The notes under the pieces: generated by a model
What the model was told of the DNA's origin: nothing
Databases searched by the model: none
Seen by the model: the letters and a program-made list of their open reading frames with translations, nothing else
Assembly: GCF_947172395.1 (NCBI RefSeq)
Contig: NC_069086.1
Coordinates: 13,982,501-14,046,500, forward strand
Source: Bicyclus anynana
Taxonomy: Eukaryota; Arthropoda; Insecta; Lepidoptera; Nymphalidae
DNA: 64,000 nt
Direction: 5' to 3'
Made by a program: the position numbers and the translations under genes
In this document: positions 1 to 11,600 of the stretch, one piece after another
Numbering within the stretch: the first letter of the stretch is position 1
How the letters are laid out: each line of letters begins with the position of its first letter

Positions 1-639
1 CATTTAGTTTTTTACGTGCTAGTGTAGGTGCTGGATGTGTATTTAGGTTGATTTAGAGCGCTCAATCACGCGTACGTAATTCGTGCATTATTTTTAGTTA
101 GTAATTTCGCTTGTACATGTCAAGCCTTGTCTATACTTGTAAGTTTCAGGAATAAAAGTAGACTTATTTCTATCAATATAAGTATTCCACATTTTACAAA
201 TTTAAATGTTATGTGGTAATAAAAAATATGTAGATAAATTTAAATCGTAAAATAAATTGAGTTTTGTCTCTTTTACTTATAATAAATAAATATTATAATA
301 TCTATTTATTTTATTAAATCTATACATACTCCTAAGAGTATATTTTATAGTAAAAAATAATAATTTATTATTCGAACTATCAATAATATAACTACCATTA
401 ACTAACCATTTAAAAATTAATAAATATGTTGTTTTATACGGTATTCTTTGCCAATTTCAATAAAGTGATTTTACACTTAATATAACTGAATAAAACCGAG
501 TTTTTATTAATAAATAAACAATATAATAAAAGGGTTGCAAAAAAAAGTATCGTCTTATTAGTAGAAAATTCATTGCTAGTTAGCGAAGTTATTAGTTATT
601 GAGCTTCTATTTCAATTATTAAAAGTGGATTTGTCTTTT

Positions 640-800
640 TATCGACAGTTGGTGAAAGTGTGTGCGGTGATCGGGAACTTATTCAGTTGTGTTGTTTGGT
701 TGATTAGGCAGCTGTAGTGTACGTACAGTGAAATGTAGTGATGTACACTGCGCGCTCAACTTTTGGCAGTGTTTGTTATTGAATTGTGATTGTGTGCAAG
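640..800 (+). promoter_or_regulatory. Candidate promoter and 5' UTR of the first small coding exon
   Basis: This stretch precedes the ATG at 801. An arthropod-type initiator (TCAGT) lies at 683-687 in the context ATTCAGTTGTG, about 115 bases before the ATG. I see no convincing TATA box. An in-frame TGA at 780-782 closes the frame upstream, so the coding part starts at 801. The leader is less AT-rich than the flanking DNA before position 600. The initiator call rests on a short motif only, and the real transcription start is unknown. Confidence 0.4.
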
Positions 801-867
801 ATGAATGAGGAAACAAAGATTGTGATCCCCTATCCGTGCCGCGCCGAAGGCTGGCTCGATAGATGTG
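801..867 (+). CDS. Small alternative first coding exon (22 codons plus one base); possibly an isoform-specific start of nuclear receptor E75
   Basis: The exon reads MNEETKIVIPYP, then CRAEGWLDRC, then the first G of a split codon. It ends at 867 before the consensus donor GTAAGT (868-873). The ATG has a purine at -3 (AAG ATG), and an in-frame TGA lies 21 bases upstream, so this is a credible start. The peptide has two cysteines and no domain of its own. Its phase, one base G of the next codon, is identical to that of the large exon ending at 38815. The two can therefore be mutually exclusive first exons joined to one common acceptor outside the window. In E75 the intron after the first zinc finger has this phase (G|FFRRS), and isoforms with short or alternative N-termini lacking that finger are known, so E75 is my leading hypothesis. 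Any other gene with alternative first exons in this phase would fit equally well. No acceptor partner is visible. Confidence 0.5.
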
Positions 868-1543
868 GTAAGTTTCTTCTGCTTCAAGTTATTGAATAGA
901 TTATGAGAAGTTTTGTTTCTAACAATTGAATACATACTTTTGCTTGCTATTTTTATACAGGTCCGCGATTTGAGAGTTATTTGGGTCGTTTTACGTAAGC
1001 GCTTCTACAAGTGACATGCATTTTATGCAAATATTTGTTGCAATATTAACGATTTTATTAATACGATATTAGCTCATCAATATCCACTTGGTCAGATTAG
1101 GAGTAATTTTACTACGGAGGTCGAATGCGGGACTGCGCGTTTGGAAATGTTCAATTTTGTAACGGTCACTATCAGCAGATGATGTTTTGATGGTCGAGAT
1201 AGACGGCTTTACGGGTTACCTACCTAGGTACAACACTAATCTCTAAACTCCGGGCTTTATCTGAGTATTAGGTACTCTGGAACCTAGGACTTCGCGGTCC
1301 GAAACCGCATAAGTTGACCACTGGTTAAATGCGATACTTCTAATTAAATCTTTAGTAAATACCTACATATTATGCGGGCTACAAACTTTAAGCTTTAACT
1401 GTATAATTTTATCTTATCGTGAATTAAAAGCATTAAAAAAACTGTACAGTCCTCAGTTTTGCCAACATGTACAATGTAGGTAGGTACATGGACGTTTTAA
1501 CTAAACAGTTCGACTGTATAGTTAAAGGTCTCTAACCCGTATA

Positions 1544-1684
1544 ATGTCAGCCACTGACGATAAAGCCGATAAAACTAATCGTATGTTGGTCGCACTGTGC
1601 ATGACATCATGCCGATCGCAAGTAACACACGATAAGTTTTATCGGACGTCAAGCCGTTAGCGCAGCAGGCATGTGGGCATATCG
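1544..1684. mobile_element. Hairpin (foldback) element, family F, copy 1
   Basis: The stretch contains TGTCAGCCACTGACGATAAA and then imperfect inverted arms around GCCGATAAAACTAATCGT and ACGATAAGTTTTATCGG. The central loop holds GTGCATGACATCATGCCGAT. The same arms and loop recur at 1813-1985 and 6953-7032, which marks it as a dispersed non-autonomous foldback element. No coding capacity is present. Confidence 0.6.
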
Positions 1685-1812
1685 GATGGTGAGTGGCTAG
1701 CATTAGGTAGGAAGGTAGCTTGTCTCCTATCTTACCTACCTACCTTTACGAGAGTTGTTAATTATAATGAATTATTAAAAATAATATTTGATTCAAAAAC
1801 AAAGATAAATGT

Positions 1813-1985
1813 AATGTCAGCCTCATACGATCAATGTCAGTCTCGCATGTCTGCAGCGCTAACGGCTTGACAGCCGATAAAACTGATGTGTGTGATGTGT
1901 GCGTGTGTTGGTCGCGATGTGCATGACATCATGCCGATGGCAACCAACACACGATCAATTTTATCGTTCAGGTCTATTGCCAAGT
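1813..1985. mobile_element. Hairpin (foldback) element, family F, copy 2
   Basis: The core arms GCCGATAAAACTGAT and ATCAATTTTATCG flank GTTGGTCGCGATGTGCATGA, matching copies at 1544-1684 and 6953-7032. The 5' part (AATGTCAGCCTCATACGATC ... CTGCAGCGCTAACGG) resembles the copy at 24399-24468. Two copies within 500 bases suggest local duplication or preferential insertion. Confidence 0.55.
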
Positions 1986-2068
1986 GGCCTATTGATGTCG
2001 AGGGTCGAATGACGTAGGCTAAGTCTGCAGTTCTTAACACTTACTATTAGCTTGGCGCCTTCAATGTT

Positions 2069-2282
2069 ATCTATACTAATATTATAAAGCTGAAGAGTTT
2101 GTTTGTTTGTTTGTTTGATTGATTGAACGCGCTAATCTCAGGAACTACTGGTCCGATTTGAAAAATTCTTTCAGTGTTAGATAGCCCATTTATCGAGGAA
2201 GGCTATAGGCTATATACCTATTATCCCCGTATTCCTACGGGAACGGAAACCACGCGAGTAAAACCGCGCGGCATCAGCTATT
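2069..2282 (+). repeat. Dispersed lepidopteran repeat (CTATACTAATATTATAAAGC type)
   Basis: It starts CTATACTAATATTATAAAGC, continues GAAGAGTTTGTTTG and GGAACTACTGGTCCGATTTG, and ends CCGCGCGGCATCAGCTA. The same order recurs at 23708-23896 and, partly, at 28588-28690 and 51895-51982. It is probably the 3' tail of a retroelement or a non-autonomous derivative, and it has no open frame. Confidence 0.7.
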
Positions 2283-3739
2283 TTTTTATATTCATGAAAT
2301 AAACATTCACGTACCTACTTATCTTTTTTACATGAATTAAAAAAATGTATTTTCTTATATTTAAGTACTTAGGTTCTTTGTTTTTATTGAATTTGTACGT
2401 CTACGTATTATGTATGGTCTACGTACTACTTCAATTAATAAGTAAGTACAGGTTCATACTAAGTCAATGATAATTTTATTGTAATAAGTTATTTGTAACA
2501 GATTTAAAAAAAAACTAAGTCACAATAAAGAAGATAATAAATAAATTATGAAATGACATGCGTTTTCTACCTTCATTTTCAATTTCTTTGTTGGTAAACA
2601 GTATTCATCAAGAAAGGCTGTAGTATAGGCTATTGAATTTGCATAATAATCACAATGCACGAAAACGGTCAACAAAAGCTGGGAAAGCCGGACGTACCCG
2701 GATTGTAACAATACATCAAAAAGCTTTTTGTCTGTGTGTGAAGTCTCATTCAATGCAGCGCTGCCACGCCGGTAGGCTTCAGGCGGCTGTTTTCATACAA
2801 AAATGTACGAGGGTGTACCTACTACTATGCCTATATGTATGTGGTAAAAGAAAAGTGCCGGGGCTCTGAGTCTGAATATTGCTGTGACATTTTCAACCGA
2901 CGAAAAAACAGGGAGAAGTCTGAAGATTTTCCCATTCATTTTGGGCTTAAGTATACAAATATATATGTGAAATCTATTACTTAATTATACTAATGTTGTA
3001 AATATGGTAATAACTAATTAAATCAAGTACTCGCAGTAAGTAGGTATATGGATGGAAGTTTCCATCCATTCCATCAAAAATCAAAAGAACCAAAAGAGTA
3101 CAGTCCATTTCTCAATTTTGACTTTTGACGTAGGTAATTGACACAGAATTCCATCCATATAATGCGAGTATCGCATGGTTCCCACGGGATTTCTCAAAAA
3201 CAGAATTTTACGCGAATGTAGTTGAAAGCGTCCGTTAGTCTATATAAAACACTAAAACAGGATTATGTATATATATGTATTTATGTTACAAAGATGACTT
3301 TGTGTGCTTAATTACTTCTCAGTCGGTGTTATTATTAGTGTCGTAATGAAAGTAATCATTAATTCGTTCAAGTTAATTTTCATGTTCATAAAGCTAAAGA
3401 CCAAACGCGTTGTAAAGGGCTAAATTTAAACGAGAAGGTCAAATTAATTCGGCTTCTGTTGTAATTTCTTTATAGAGGTTGACGAAACATTGGCCTGAAT
3501 AGTGATGATTTCTTTGGTAGTAGCTCTAGGTATTTCTCTCTTAATTAAATCATGTAAATGAGTCTTGATTGTTTTAGTACCTATACTAGCAGATACTAGC
3601 CACTTCGTCCGCGTGGAATGCAGTTGGTCACATTTTTACCCATTGACCTCGTAAAATTCCATTTTGTTTTCGGATAAATCTGAACTGGAATAAAGCTTTA
3701 TATTTTTTTAGATATATCAATGTCATAAAGAAGAAGAAG

Positions 3740-3990
3740 AAGAGGCTTCGAGAACTGCAGCAAGTTTTATTTTACAATGGCATCCAAAGCTGCTCTGGCA
3801 GGATTTTACCAAATTTGGCTAGGCAGGGAAAACAAAACGAGCGGAGAAGGGGAATGTTAATCGATTGTCCAGGATTTTTTTAACCCTACGTCCATTGGTC
3901 ACAAGTCCTGGACTCTGCGCGGAGTTTTTCCCTCTGCCACGCAATAGACCTGGCAGTTGTCACCCGCAAGATGATTCCATGGAATCCTAA
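3740..3990 (-). repeat. Unclassified dispersed repeat, copy 1 (empty hAT site)
   Basis: The segment with GGATTTTACCAAATTTGGCT, AGGCAGGGAAAAC and CCCTACGTCCATTGGTCA is the reverse complement, with divergence, of 8400-8830. This copy lacks the 137-bp MITE that splits the other one at 8601-8737, so it shows the pre-insertion arrangement. I do not recognise the family. Confidence 0.6.
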
Positions 3991-6705
3991 GATATTCGTC
4001 TCAAACTGCATGAAAATACGTCCAGTAGACACAAAGTTATTCTAGAACATATACCGATAACTACCCTGTCTAGTTTCTGCAGAAAAGAGCCGACAACAAA
4101 CTCCATTAAAAAAAGTAGTTATGCACGTATGCATTTCTAATAATACACTGAAATGTTTCGTAATATAATGTGGATTCCCTTAAAATATTTGTGCATACAA
4201 CAAAAATACTGGGTGTACTGTATGATTCATATAAATTGCCTTGAAGACAATAGAAGGGAACATGTATTGTCTATCATCTATGTACCTATAAGATAGATGT
4301 CGCATATAATTTAAATACTTTGTCCGAGAGCAGGTTGCCAGTGTTCGCCCTACATAGAGTGAAAACTATACGCTGTTGTGGTTTCTATCTTGTTTCGGTT
4401 CATCAGCCTAGGCGGTTAGGCTTGATCGACGCGCTTTCTAGTTTAGGATCTTAGGAATAACAGACAAGTGTAACTATTTTAGTCTAATTGGTTTCACTTC
4501 TTTGTTTTTGCGATTGTATTGGCGAAATAAGTTCATTCTAAAACTTAAAATACGAGTATGTTTAAAAAAAAACAAGTCCTCAATTTTGCAACAGAATTTA
4601 GCGTAAGGATGTAGAAGAAGAATATATTAAAATTTATTATAAATTACTATTAGTAGTGGTCTCACATAATATGTTAGCTTGTAATTTACAGAAGGTTTTG
4701 CTAAATGCAGTACATGTTTACCCCTAATGTAGCTGTACTGTAAGAAATGTTTAATGAAGTGTAAGAAAGCCTTCTTTACTAAATATGTCTGAGTGTATTT
4801 TGGCTGAACTCCGAAATGCTGGATCGAAATGGTCAGGTCAAGCGACATCATGACGTTTTCACGAGTAGACAATGTAAAGCTAGAAGCAGTTTTCATCGTT
4901 GTTTCGTAGAAGTTGAATGTAAGGCAAGAAAGTTATTGGAAATTGACAATAAAGTGCTTGGAACATAGCCGATAATTATATCTAGTTTAAATAGAAAATG
5001 TCTTGATAAAAGAAACTTTTCCTTCCTTGAAAATGTCTGATCTCAATTTAGGTACAATACATTTAGGTACGTCTTACTAAATATTAATCATTCTTCATTG
5101 GGCGCAATCTTATGCTTTGTGAATACTTAATGTATTGCCCGTTTTGAATATATCTAGGTACTGGAACTAATAATTCAGTTTTTGTGGGCCACTGAATATC
5201 TAGTCATAAGCATGCCTAACGAAGCAAATCATTGCATTTTGTATGCAGGATAGGTACCATATATCTACTACTAACTACATAATATATCTAACTACTAACT
5301 ACATAATGAATGATACTCGTAAATATTATTTCTGTTGCTATTACGAAATATAAAGATTTTGTTAGAAGAAGAAGAATTATGTTAAAGAAGCACGCGTATC
5401 AGTTTTATTAGTAAAAGCATTTCCGTGGTGTCACCTGGTTCAAAGTTATCAGCGCTGTATGTCCAACATTTGTTTGGTACATACAGCACAATGCTGAGCT
5501 GGATCCTATTTCAAGGTTGTGCCAAAGGGGTGTTCTGATTCTAGTGTTAATTTTGGAATAAATGTTTTTCTCTCTTTTTATCTCAATTATAAATGTACAT
5601 ACTTAACAATTTAAGTAAGTATGTTTTATTATAGGTAAGAGGAAGGTACCTATTTCTTGGAATCTAAATCATATTATCCATGATGATGAAGGAAAATAAG
5701 TTTCGAGTTTAAAACTGATATCAGCTACATGGTACATGGTATTCAAATTTTGGATAGACACTTTAGTGAGACAAATTAGTGAGAATTCAAAATCACTGAT
5801 AACCGAATGACTGTTTTTTTCTCGAATGTTTTGTACTTTCATACTTTGTACTCGTTTTAGTTTATGTTTATTGTCTATAGTCTACATTGTAACTAGAATA
5901 TTTCATTGTCTGACTTCCAGACAACACAATATTTTTAATAACATGCACCGACTCAGGACATTAATATTTTCAGTGTGCTCTACAATAGACAGAACTGTAA
6001 TTATAATAATGCGCTGAACACTCAAAATTTTTTTGCTTCAATGAAAAAATGCTGCACGGAAACGTGAAAATAGAGATCAGCAAAAATGCATAGGGCGGTC
6101 TACCAGCCGCTAGAGTTTTGTATAATTTTATATAATAATTCTTTTAAATTCCAACAATTAAGTAGGAACCTACTTTATTATTTATTTATTACGTTACGTA
6201 ATAAGCGAATATTTAAAAATTCCCAAAGCACTTGTTTAGTTGTTTATTAATAAAATCTATTACAAGTGTGCCTATTGTTAGCGTTCCATCTATTAAGTTA
6301 TTATTAATGAATTATTAAGTTATTAATTATTATAATGTGAAATGTTAGTATCAGCAAACCATTTCAATGATAAAATAAAAATAACACATTGCTTTTCGAA
6401 TACAAGTGCCATGGTAATTGTAGTCTCGACTTCTTTTCTCCAATGATTATATTATTACATAATATTTTCTAAACATTGTTATCGCTTTCTAATGATGTTT
6501 AACAACAGAAACCATTGACGGTGAAAAATAACTGAGCAGTTACGAGAGCTGCACCCAGCAGCCACACCTAGTAGCGTGCTTGAAGATTTAACACATTTTA
6601 AGTGCAATTTCCTCATTTCATGTTTAGGGCTTAGTGATTTCTTAATTTTAGTAGTCGTAGAGCTCTTTGTAACTGTATTTGTCTGGGAAATATTACTATT
6701 ATAAG

Positions 6706-6830
6706 CAGTGGTGTGACGTTTAATATGTTTTCTGTGGTATAACTAGGGTATGCACTATCGTATAATTTGGTTACAAAATGGAAATTATACGATACAAAAT
6801 GGAAAAATTTCCATTTTGCTATGACTTCTC
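6706..6830 (-). mobile_element. Degenerate hAT-type MITE (CAGTGGCGTG family)
   Basis: It begins CAGTGGTGTGAC and contains AACTAGGGTATGCAC and AATTTGGTTACAAAATGG. The interior is the reverse complement of the MITE at 8601-8737. The far terminus is unclear, and a secondary palindrome (AAAATGGAAAAATTTCCATTTT) sits near 6799-6820. Confidence 0.4.
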
Positions 6831-6952
6831 AGGTCAGGCAGTCACAGCCTTTTCCGACTACTTGGAGGAGAACGGGAATATCATGAAAAAAAAGAGTTGT
6901 GGCAAATATTCTTTTGTAAAATAGCTATACTTATTTCTGACGTGAAGTACTG

Positions 6953-7032
6953 CCGATAAAACTGATCGTGTGTTGGTCGCGATGTGCATGACTACATGCC
7001 GATAGCGACCAACACACGATCAGTTTTATCGG
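6953..7032. mobile_element. Hairpin element, family F, copy 3, with perfect 28-bp arms
   Basis: Bases 6953-6980 and 7005-7032 are exact reverse complements over 28 bp, with a 24-nt loop containing GATGTGCATGACTACATG. The same arms occur in diverged form at 1544-1684 and 1813-1985. The perfect pairing means that this is either the youngest copy or one kept by gene conversion. A transcript through it would fold like a small-RNA precursor. Confidence 0.75.
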
Positions 7033-8179
7033 ACGTCATGCCGTTAACACTGTAGGCATATGAGATTACTTACTTAGCTGACGAGTAATATAGACGGATG
7101 GAATAAATTTACATATTTTTCCGACCCCACTTAAGTGGGATAAGGGAAAGGAGATGATGAAAAGAATTTTCAAAATTGTTCCATTAGATCCAGAGACTAC
7201 CCCTACAATCTTACAAATTCACAAACTCCACATCTTTATAATGTTACTATACGAGTAGATCTCAATCTCAGAGTATTAAATTCTATTCTGAGGTAAAGAT
7301 ATTCTACAAATAAGTCACTAATAATGATAATTTACGCTACTTCGTAATTCGTGGTTGCGGTGACCATTGCAGTAGGTACCTAGTCAATGCAAGAGTCCAA
7401 CGACCCGAATTTGAGAGGTTATGTTGTAAATATGTGTTAATTTTCTTTTAAGTAAATTAATGTATTAAGGTAAAAGATAATTAATTATGTGAAGTTTTAC
7501 TTATAACTCACCTACAACTTTCACTAACCAGAGTTATAATTTTATAATGTAATGGCTGTGCCCTGCGGTTTCACTTGTCTTGTTAGGTGAATACATAACA
7601 GTGGTCGAACCCAATGATAATTTTATGCTATAGATCGGTTACGTCCCTACAAAATCACCGCAAAAACAAAAAGTGATCCGAATAATAGGCTAAAACCGAT
7701 TTTGAAAGTGGTCTATGGGAAAATAAAGTTTGGGAACCTCAACCTTTGGTTAACAGGCAGGACTCAACATGAAGCCTGATGACGGGCGGTAAGCAGCGCT
7801 TAGTTAGATGTGTTCTTTGCGAATGTGCCCTGCTAAGTGTTATTTTGTTATAGGTAATGGATTTTACTTAACATCAGATAGACCATCATCCACTATTTTT
7901 CCGTCAATTAAAAAAAATAACTGTTCTAAATGTAAGATAAATGAACAATGAACAAGCTTAATGATTAACGACCGATGGGCATAGATACCATAATGCTGAT
8001 GGGTTTGAAATATATTCATACAAATTCACTACAATTCGTGGTTTGTCTATTTTATTACCAAAGAAAACACTCACGTTAACTTAAATTGTAAAGTATGAAT
8101 AATTTTACTGCAATAGTTTTCCGGATTTTACACGATTTGCTTACATAAGTAACACGGCTTTCGCGGTGTAGTGATGTCA

Positions 8180-8327
8180 CTTCAGAGTCAGGTGGAAGTT
8201 TAGTTTAGGTCGGCGAGCACGTAGTCGAGGTTTAAGAAGAAATCAAATAAGGAAAAGTATTTACGCATTCTAAAAGCGTCGCAGTCGTACCACATCCGTC
8301 GGAGGATATTTCGCGGACGCTGTTAAA
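8180..8327 (+). other. Possible non-coding alternative first exon
   Basis: The stretch is richer in G+C than its surroundings (GGTCGGCGAGCACGTAGTCG, GTCGCAGTCGTACCACATCC). It has TCAG-containing initiator-like bases near 8180 and ends TGTTAAA followed by a strong donor GTAAGTTT at 8328. No long open frame is present. With coding first exons both upstream (801-867) and downstream (38002-38815) on the same strand, a third promoter with a non-coding leader is plausible, but nothing here proves transcription. Confidence 0.3.
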
Positions 8328-8399
8328 GTAAGTTTAGCCGATTTCTATCTGGGCCACGTATTTGAGATTTTCATTCAAGTTTTATGAAACGAATATGTT

Positions 8400-8830
8400 A
8401 CGAGTAGCATTGCATGGATGCAACGTGCGGGTGTCGTGTCCATTGCGTTGCAGAGAAAAAATCTCCGAGCAGAGAACTGGACTTCTGACCAATGGACGTA
8501 GGGTTAAGGAATTCCTTGACAATCGATTAACATTTAACAGTCCCTTTCTACGCTCGTGTTGTTCTCCCTGCCTAGCCAAATTTGGTAAAATCCTACCAGA
8601 CAGTGGCGTGTACAGCATAGATGCAAAAATGCACTGCCTACGCTGAGGAGTAATTACGAACCTGCTTTGGAGAAGGAATTTTCCATTTTGTAACCAAATT
8701 GTACATACCCTAGTTAAACACCCTGTGCACGCCACTGCTACTAGAACGGGTATCCGATGATACTCGTTCCAATAAAGAACTTGCTGTAGTTCTAGAGAGG
8801 CCAAGGTCTTTAAGCAAGTTTTTAGAGAGA
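8400..8830 (+). repeat. Unclassified dispersed repeat, copy 2, interrupted by a MITE
   Basis: The two parts, 8400-8600 and 8738-8830, together match the reverse complement of 3740-3990, with the hAT MITE at 8601-8737 inserted between them. The reverse-strand open frame of 161 codons across it (8382-8867) spans both the repeat and the inserted MITE, so it is not a gene. Confidence 0.6.
8601..8737. mobile_element. hAT-type MITE with 8-bp target duplication
   Basis: The ends are inverted repeats CAGTGGCGTGTAC (8601-8613) and GTGCACGCCACTG (8725-8737). The flanks are CTACCAGA (8593-8600) and CTACTAGA (8738-8745), an 8-bp duplication with one mismatch, as expected for the hAT superfamily. At 137 bp it has no coding capacity and must have been moved by a transposase encoded elsewhere. 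The related repeat at 3740-3990 lacks it. Confidence 0.8.
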
Positions 8831-10977
8831 TTTTGCTGGTAATCCTCTCGCACCTAATTCTAACCACATAGCCATTTTTAGTTAGCAGGTATGTGATTAG
8901 TCTGTATGCCGTAGAGATGATTAAGATATAATACTTTCTCTTGTAAAATATGTCTAATAATGTAAATAGTAAGTAGCCTATAGCGTAGCAACTAGCAATT
9001 CTTTGGAATCATGTAGAATGACCTTTGAGACGCAGCGCCTGAAGCAGAAAATATTTATCGATACGAGTATATTTATATCGAAAATTAACGAGACAGATTC
9101 ACAAAATCAGATTTAACGGGTGTATGTCACCTACATATTATTGTAATGTGTTTAATAGGACTGTATCAGTCTTGGTGCCGTTAGATCGGACACAGTGGCA
9201 GCGCGTGCCGCGCCTGCGAACGAGTGACATGTAGAAAGTAAACTTCTTATCCGCTTACATTGACACCGTCCATTGTTTTTATTATAACAAAAGTGTTCAC
9301 AGTGCTTTTTTTTGCACAATGAACCCCGTTTCTTTTGGTTAGAAAGGCTAAAGGTGGTTATAAAAAATGTTATCCTACTTTCTTTCTTAATGTTTGGAAG
9401 AGTTAAAAATGTCTGTGGCATATTATATTTCCATGTAAGGAATCCTATGTAAGGAATGTCTCCTTTATGGGACCTCAGCGGCGTCATCGGGGGATAGTGA
9501 CTTAAAGCATTCAAAAATACGAGTAGGTATAAAGAAATCGTATACGAAGTCTTAGATACTTACTACTAAATATGTACTTATTGTTTTTAATAATTTGTTC
9601 ATAGCGTAGATAAATCACAGGATTGTCTTCCTAGTTGTGGGAAAGGGATGTTGTTTGATTTGTTTTAAACTTTTAGGGGTTAAATAACTAACCCCTAAAG
9701 TAATTAAAAAAAGTACGATACATACATATTTTTCTTTGATTTTAATTTATTTTTTAATTATTTAAATACTATTATATTCGTGAATAGGTATAGAACATTT
9801 TAGCCAGACAGCTTGAAATTTCGAGGGGTTTCTGTTGAAGGGAGAGTGGCAATAGAGCAATAAACGAGATCGGCGTTCCTTTCGGACTCTCGTGAACGCA
9901 TAATTATGTGCCTCTTGGGGATGAGAGGCAATCTATTAGGCGTGCAATGTAAGGCATAAATCAGAATAATCACTTTTCGGCAGTGTCAGATAATTTGGTC
10001 ATAGATGGACAAAGGGGCCATTTTTTTTTTGTGTAACTATTTGCTGTAGACTTTAATGGGAAGTTACTAATTTCTTACAATTGGCGCTACTGATGCTTCA
10101 GCGATAGCAGAAGCTGACCTGCAATTTAAGGGCATACCATTAGTGTCCAAATGCAAATAAAATTAGGCATTGGGGGATAATTGATTTATCATGCTACCTA
10201 TTTCGCCGTGAAAAATCGAAGAATCTAAGCGACAAGCTCACCCAGATCTGACATACAATCTACGTACATTTCTACTCCTGAGGATACTCCGAAAACAGAA
10301 CACCCCGAAGCGACCCCGAAGCGATTAAATAAGTTTGTAAAATGGTGGTAAACAAAAAAATAAACCTTAGCTGAGTTTGTTGTGGGTTCTTCTCGGACCA
10401 AGGCGCGTTTGGAAAACTCGTAACTTTAATTTAAAGTTTTCGTCTATTATTACCACCATTAGAATAAATTAAATTTTTACATATACCTGACCTTTCAAAA
10501 GTGCTTGTAAACTAAGCCTCATTGAAATAAAAGAAGTTTGAATTTTGATGTTGACTCTGTAATGTTCAATACTTAGCATTTTAGCTTTACCTAACTAACT
10601 TTGCTGGTTATGGAAAGACTGGTTTTTATTGCTATAGTACAAAAAAGAAAGAGACAAACTATATCTACCATTATAACACGTACTATAAGCAAAGCTCTTA
10701 GAAAATATTTGTCTAGGTGCGTTGAAGGAAAAGTCCATTAGTATAAAACACACCTGTACTGTATCTTGCATCATAAAAGTTGTATGAGGACAGCATAGTA
10801 TGTACTAGTTTGTTATGTACGTACCATTATCATGGTGAAACACTAACGGAAAACTATGTTGTGCATACATCCTCATACCATACTGTCATAGAATTTACAT
10901 TCTACCGTATTTTCGTCAAACAAAAAGGAATCAAAAGTTCAAAACCATTCCGTGGTTTTTTTTGAAAAATCTAATAA

Positions 10978-11153
10978 TGGCGACCCCCTACCGGAAAATG
11001 TTGGTTGACCTTCCACTAGATGGACCGAGGACATAAAGCGGGTTGCATGATGCTGGCAGCTTGAAACTGAGGTGTTTGGAAGTCTATATACAAGGGGTCT
11101 ACGTCCACAGTCTTAAGATGTCCATCGGCTGATGATGATGATGGATGATGATA
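10978..11153 (+). mobile_element. 3' tail of an RTE-type LINE
   Basis: It contains GGTTGACCTTCCACTAGATG, CGAGGACATAAAGCGGGTTG, TGTTTGGAAGTCTATA and CGTCCACAG, and ends GGCTGATGATGATGATG. This is the end of the RTE reading frame, with motifs equivalent to WTDD, W...W and QQWTS in intact elements, followed by the simple-sequence tail. Related tails lie at 50568-50685 and 55545-55696 on the other strand. Confidence 0.65.
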
Positions 11154-11214
11154 AAGTTATTGACTTTTCTTTTCTTCCAAGAAGTTTTCAGTGAAAATTT
11201 GGGAAGTTGGTGGT

Positions 11215-11390
11215 GTTGTTACACCGCAGCGCTGTGCTCCGGCGGTCCCGGCCTCGGCCATTATGATTAACATCTGATAGTGATCCCTAAGCCCGCCAAA
11301 CCGCATTTAAACAGCGTGGTGGGCCCATACTCCATATCTCCTCTCCTATATGAAGGGAAGTTGGGCCCTGTAGAGGGTCGTTAGTAGGCT
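11215..11390 (+). repeat. SINE or LINE fragment with ATTAACATCTGATAGT and GTGGGCCCATACTCC blocks
   Basis: The blocks CCGGCGGTCCCGGCCTCGGC, ATTAACATCTGATAGTGATC, AACAGCGTGGTGGGCCC and CCTATATGAAGGGAAG are in the order usual for a common lepidopteran non-autonomous retroelement. A diverged reverse copy lies at 30955-31110. No open frame is present. Confidence 0.5.
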
Positions 11391-11399
11391 ATAGGCTAT

Positions 11400-11600
11400 G
11401 GGCTATAATATTATAAAGAGGTAAAGAGGTTGTAGTTTTGTAGGGGATAATCTCTGGATCTACTGAACCGATTTCGAAAATTTTTCTACCACTAGAAAAC
11501 CAAGTTATTTGTGAGTGTCACAGGTTATTTTATCTTCATATTCTAAAGGGAACGAGAACTACGCGGGTGAATGCGCGGAGCGTCGGCTATAAGTACCTAT
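11400..11600 (+). repeat. Dispersed repeat, GGTAATCTCTGGATC family, copy 1
   Basis: It starts AATATTATAAAGAGGTAAAG, continues GATAATCTCTGGATCTACTG, GAACCGATTTCGAAAATTTT and TTGTGAGTGTCACAGG, and ends CTACGCGGGTGAATGCGCGG. The family is present in at least eight further places in the window, in both orientations. It is probably a retroelement tail. Confidence 0.7.

Larger units (their letters stand above)
868..8179 (+). other. Intron or spacer between the first exon and the next candidate exon
   Basis: No coding sequence is recognised here. Open frames at 4627-4896 (-), 2520-2753 (-) and 5826-6017 (+) have AT-rich, low-complexity translations and no splice context, so they look accidental. 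The stretch holds hairpin elements (1544-1985 and 6953-7032), an unknown repeat at 3740-3990, a LINE-like tail at 2069-2282 and a degenerate hAT MITE near 6706-6830. Apart from those I see nothing in 2300-3580, 4000-6700 or 7080-8150. Confidence 0.5.

Noticed and set aside
8382..8867. Reverse-strand open frame of 161 codons
   Set aside because: It crosses the MITE 8601-8737 and both halves of the host repeat. A frame running through an insertion boundary cannot be an old gene.
9152..9514. Reverse open frame of 120 codons
   Set aside because: Its translation is Lys/Ser/Thr-rich and low in structure. It has no recognisable motif and no evidence of splicing.
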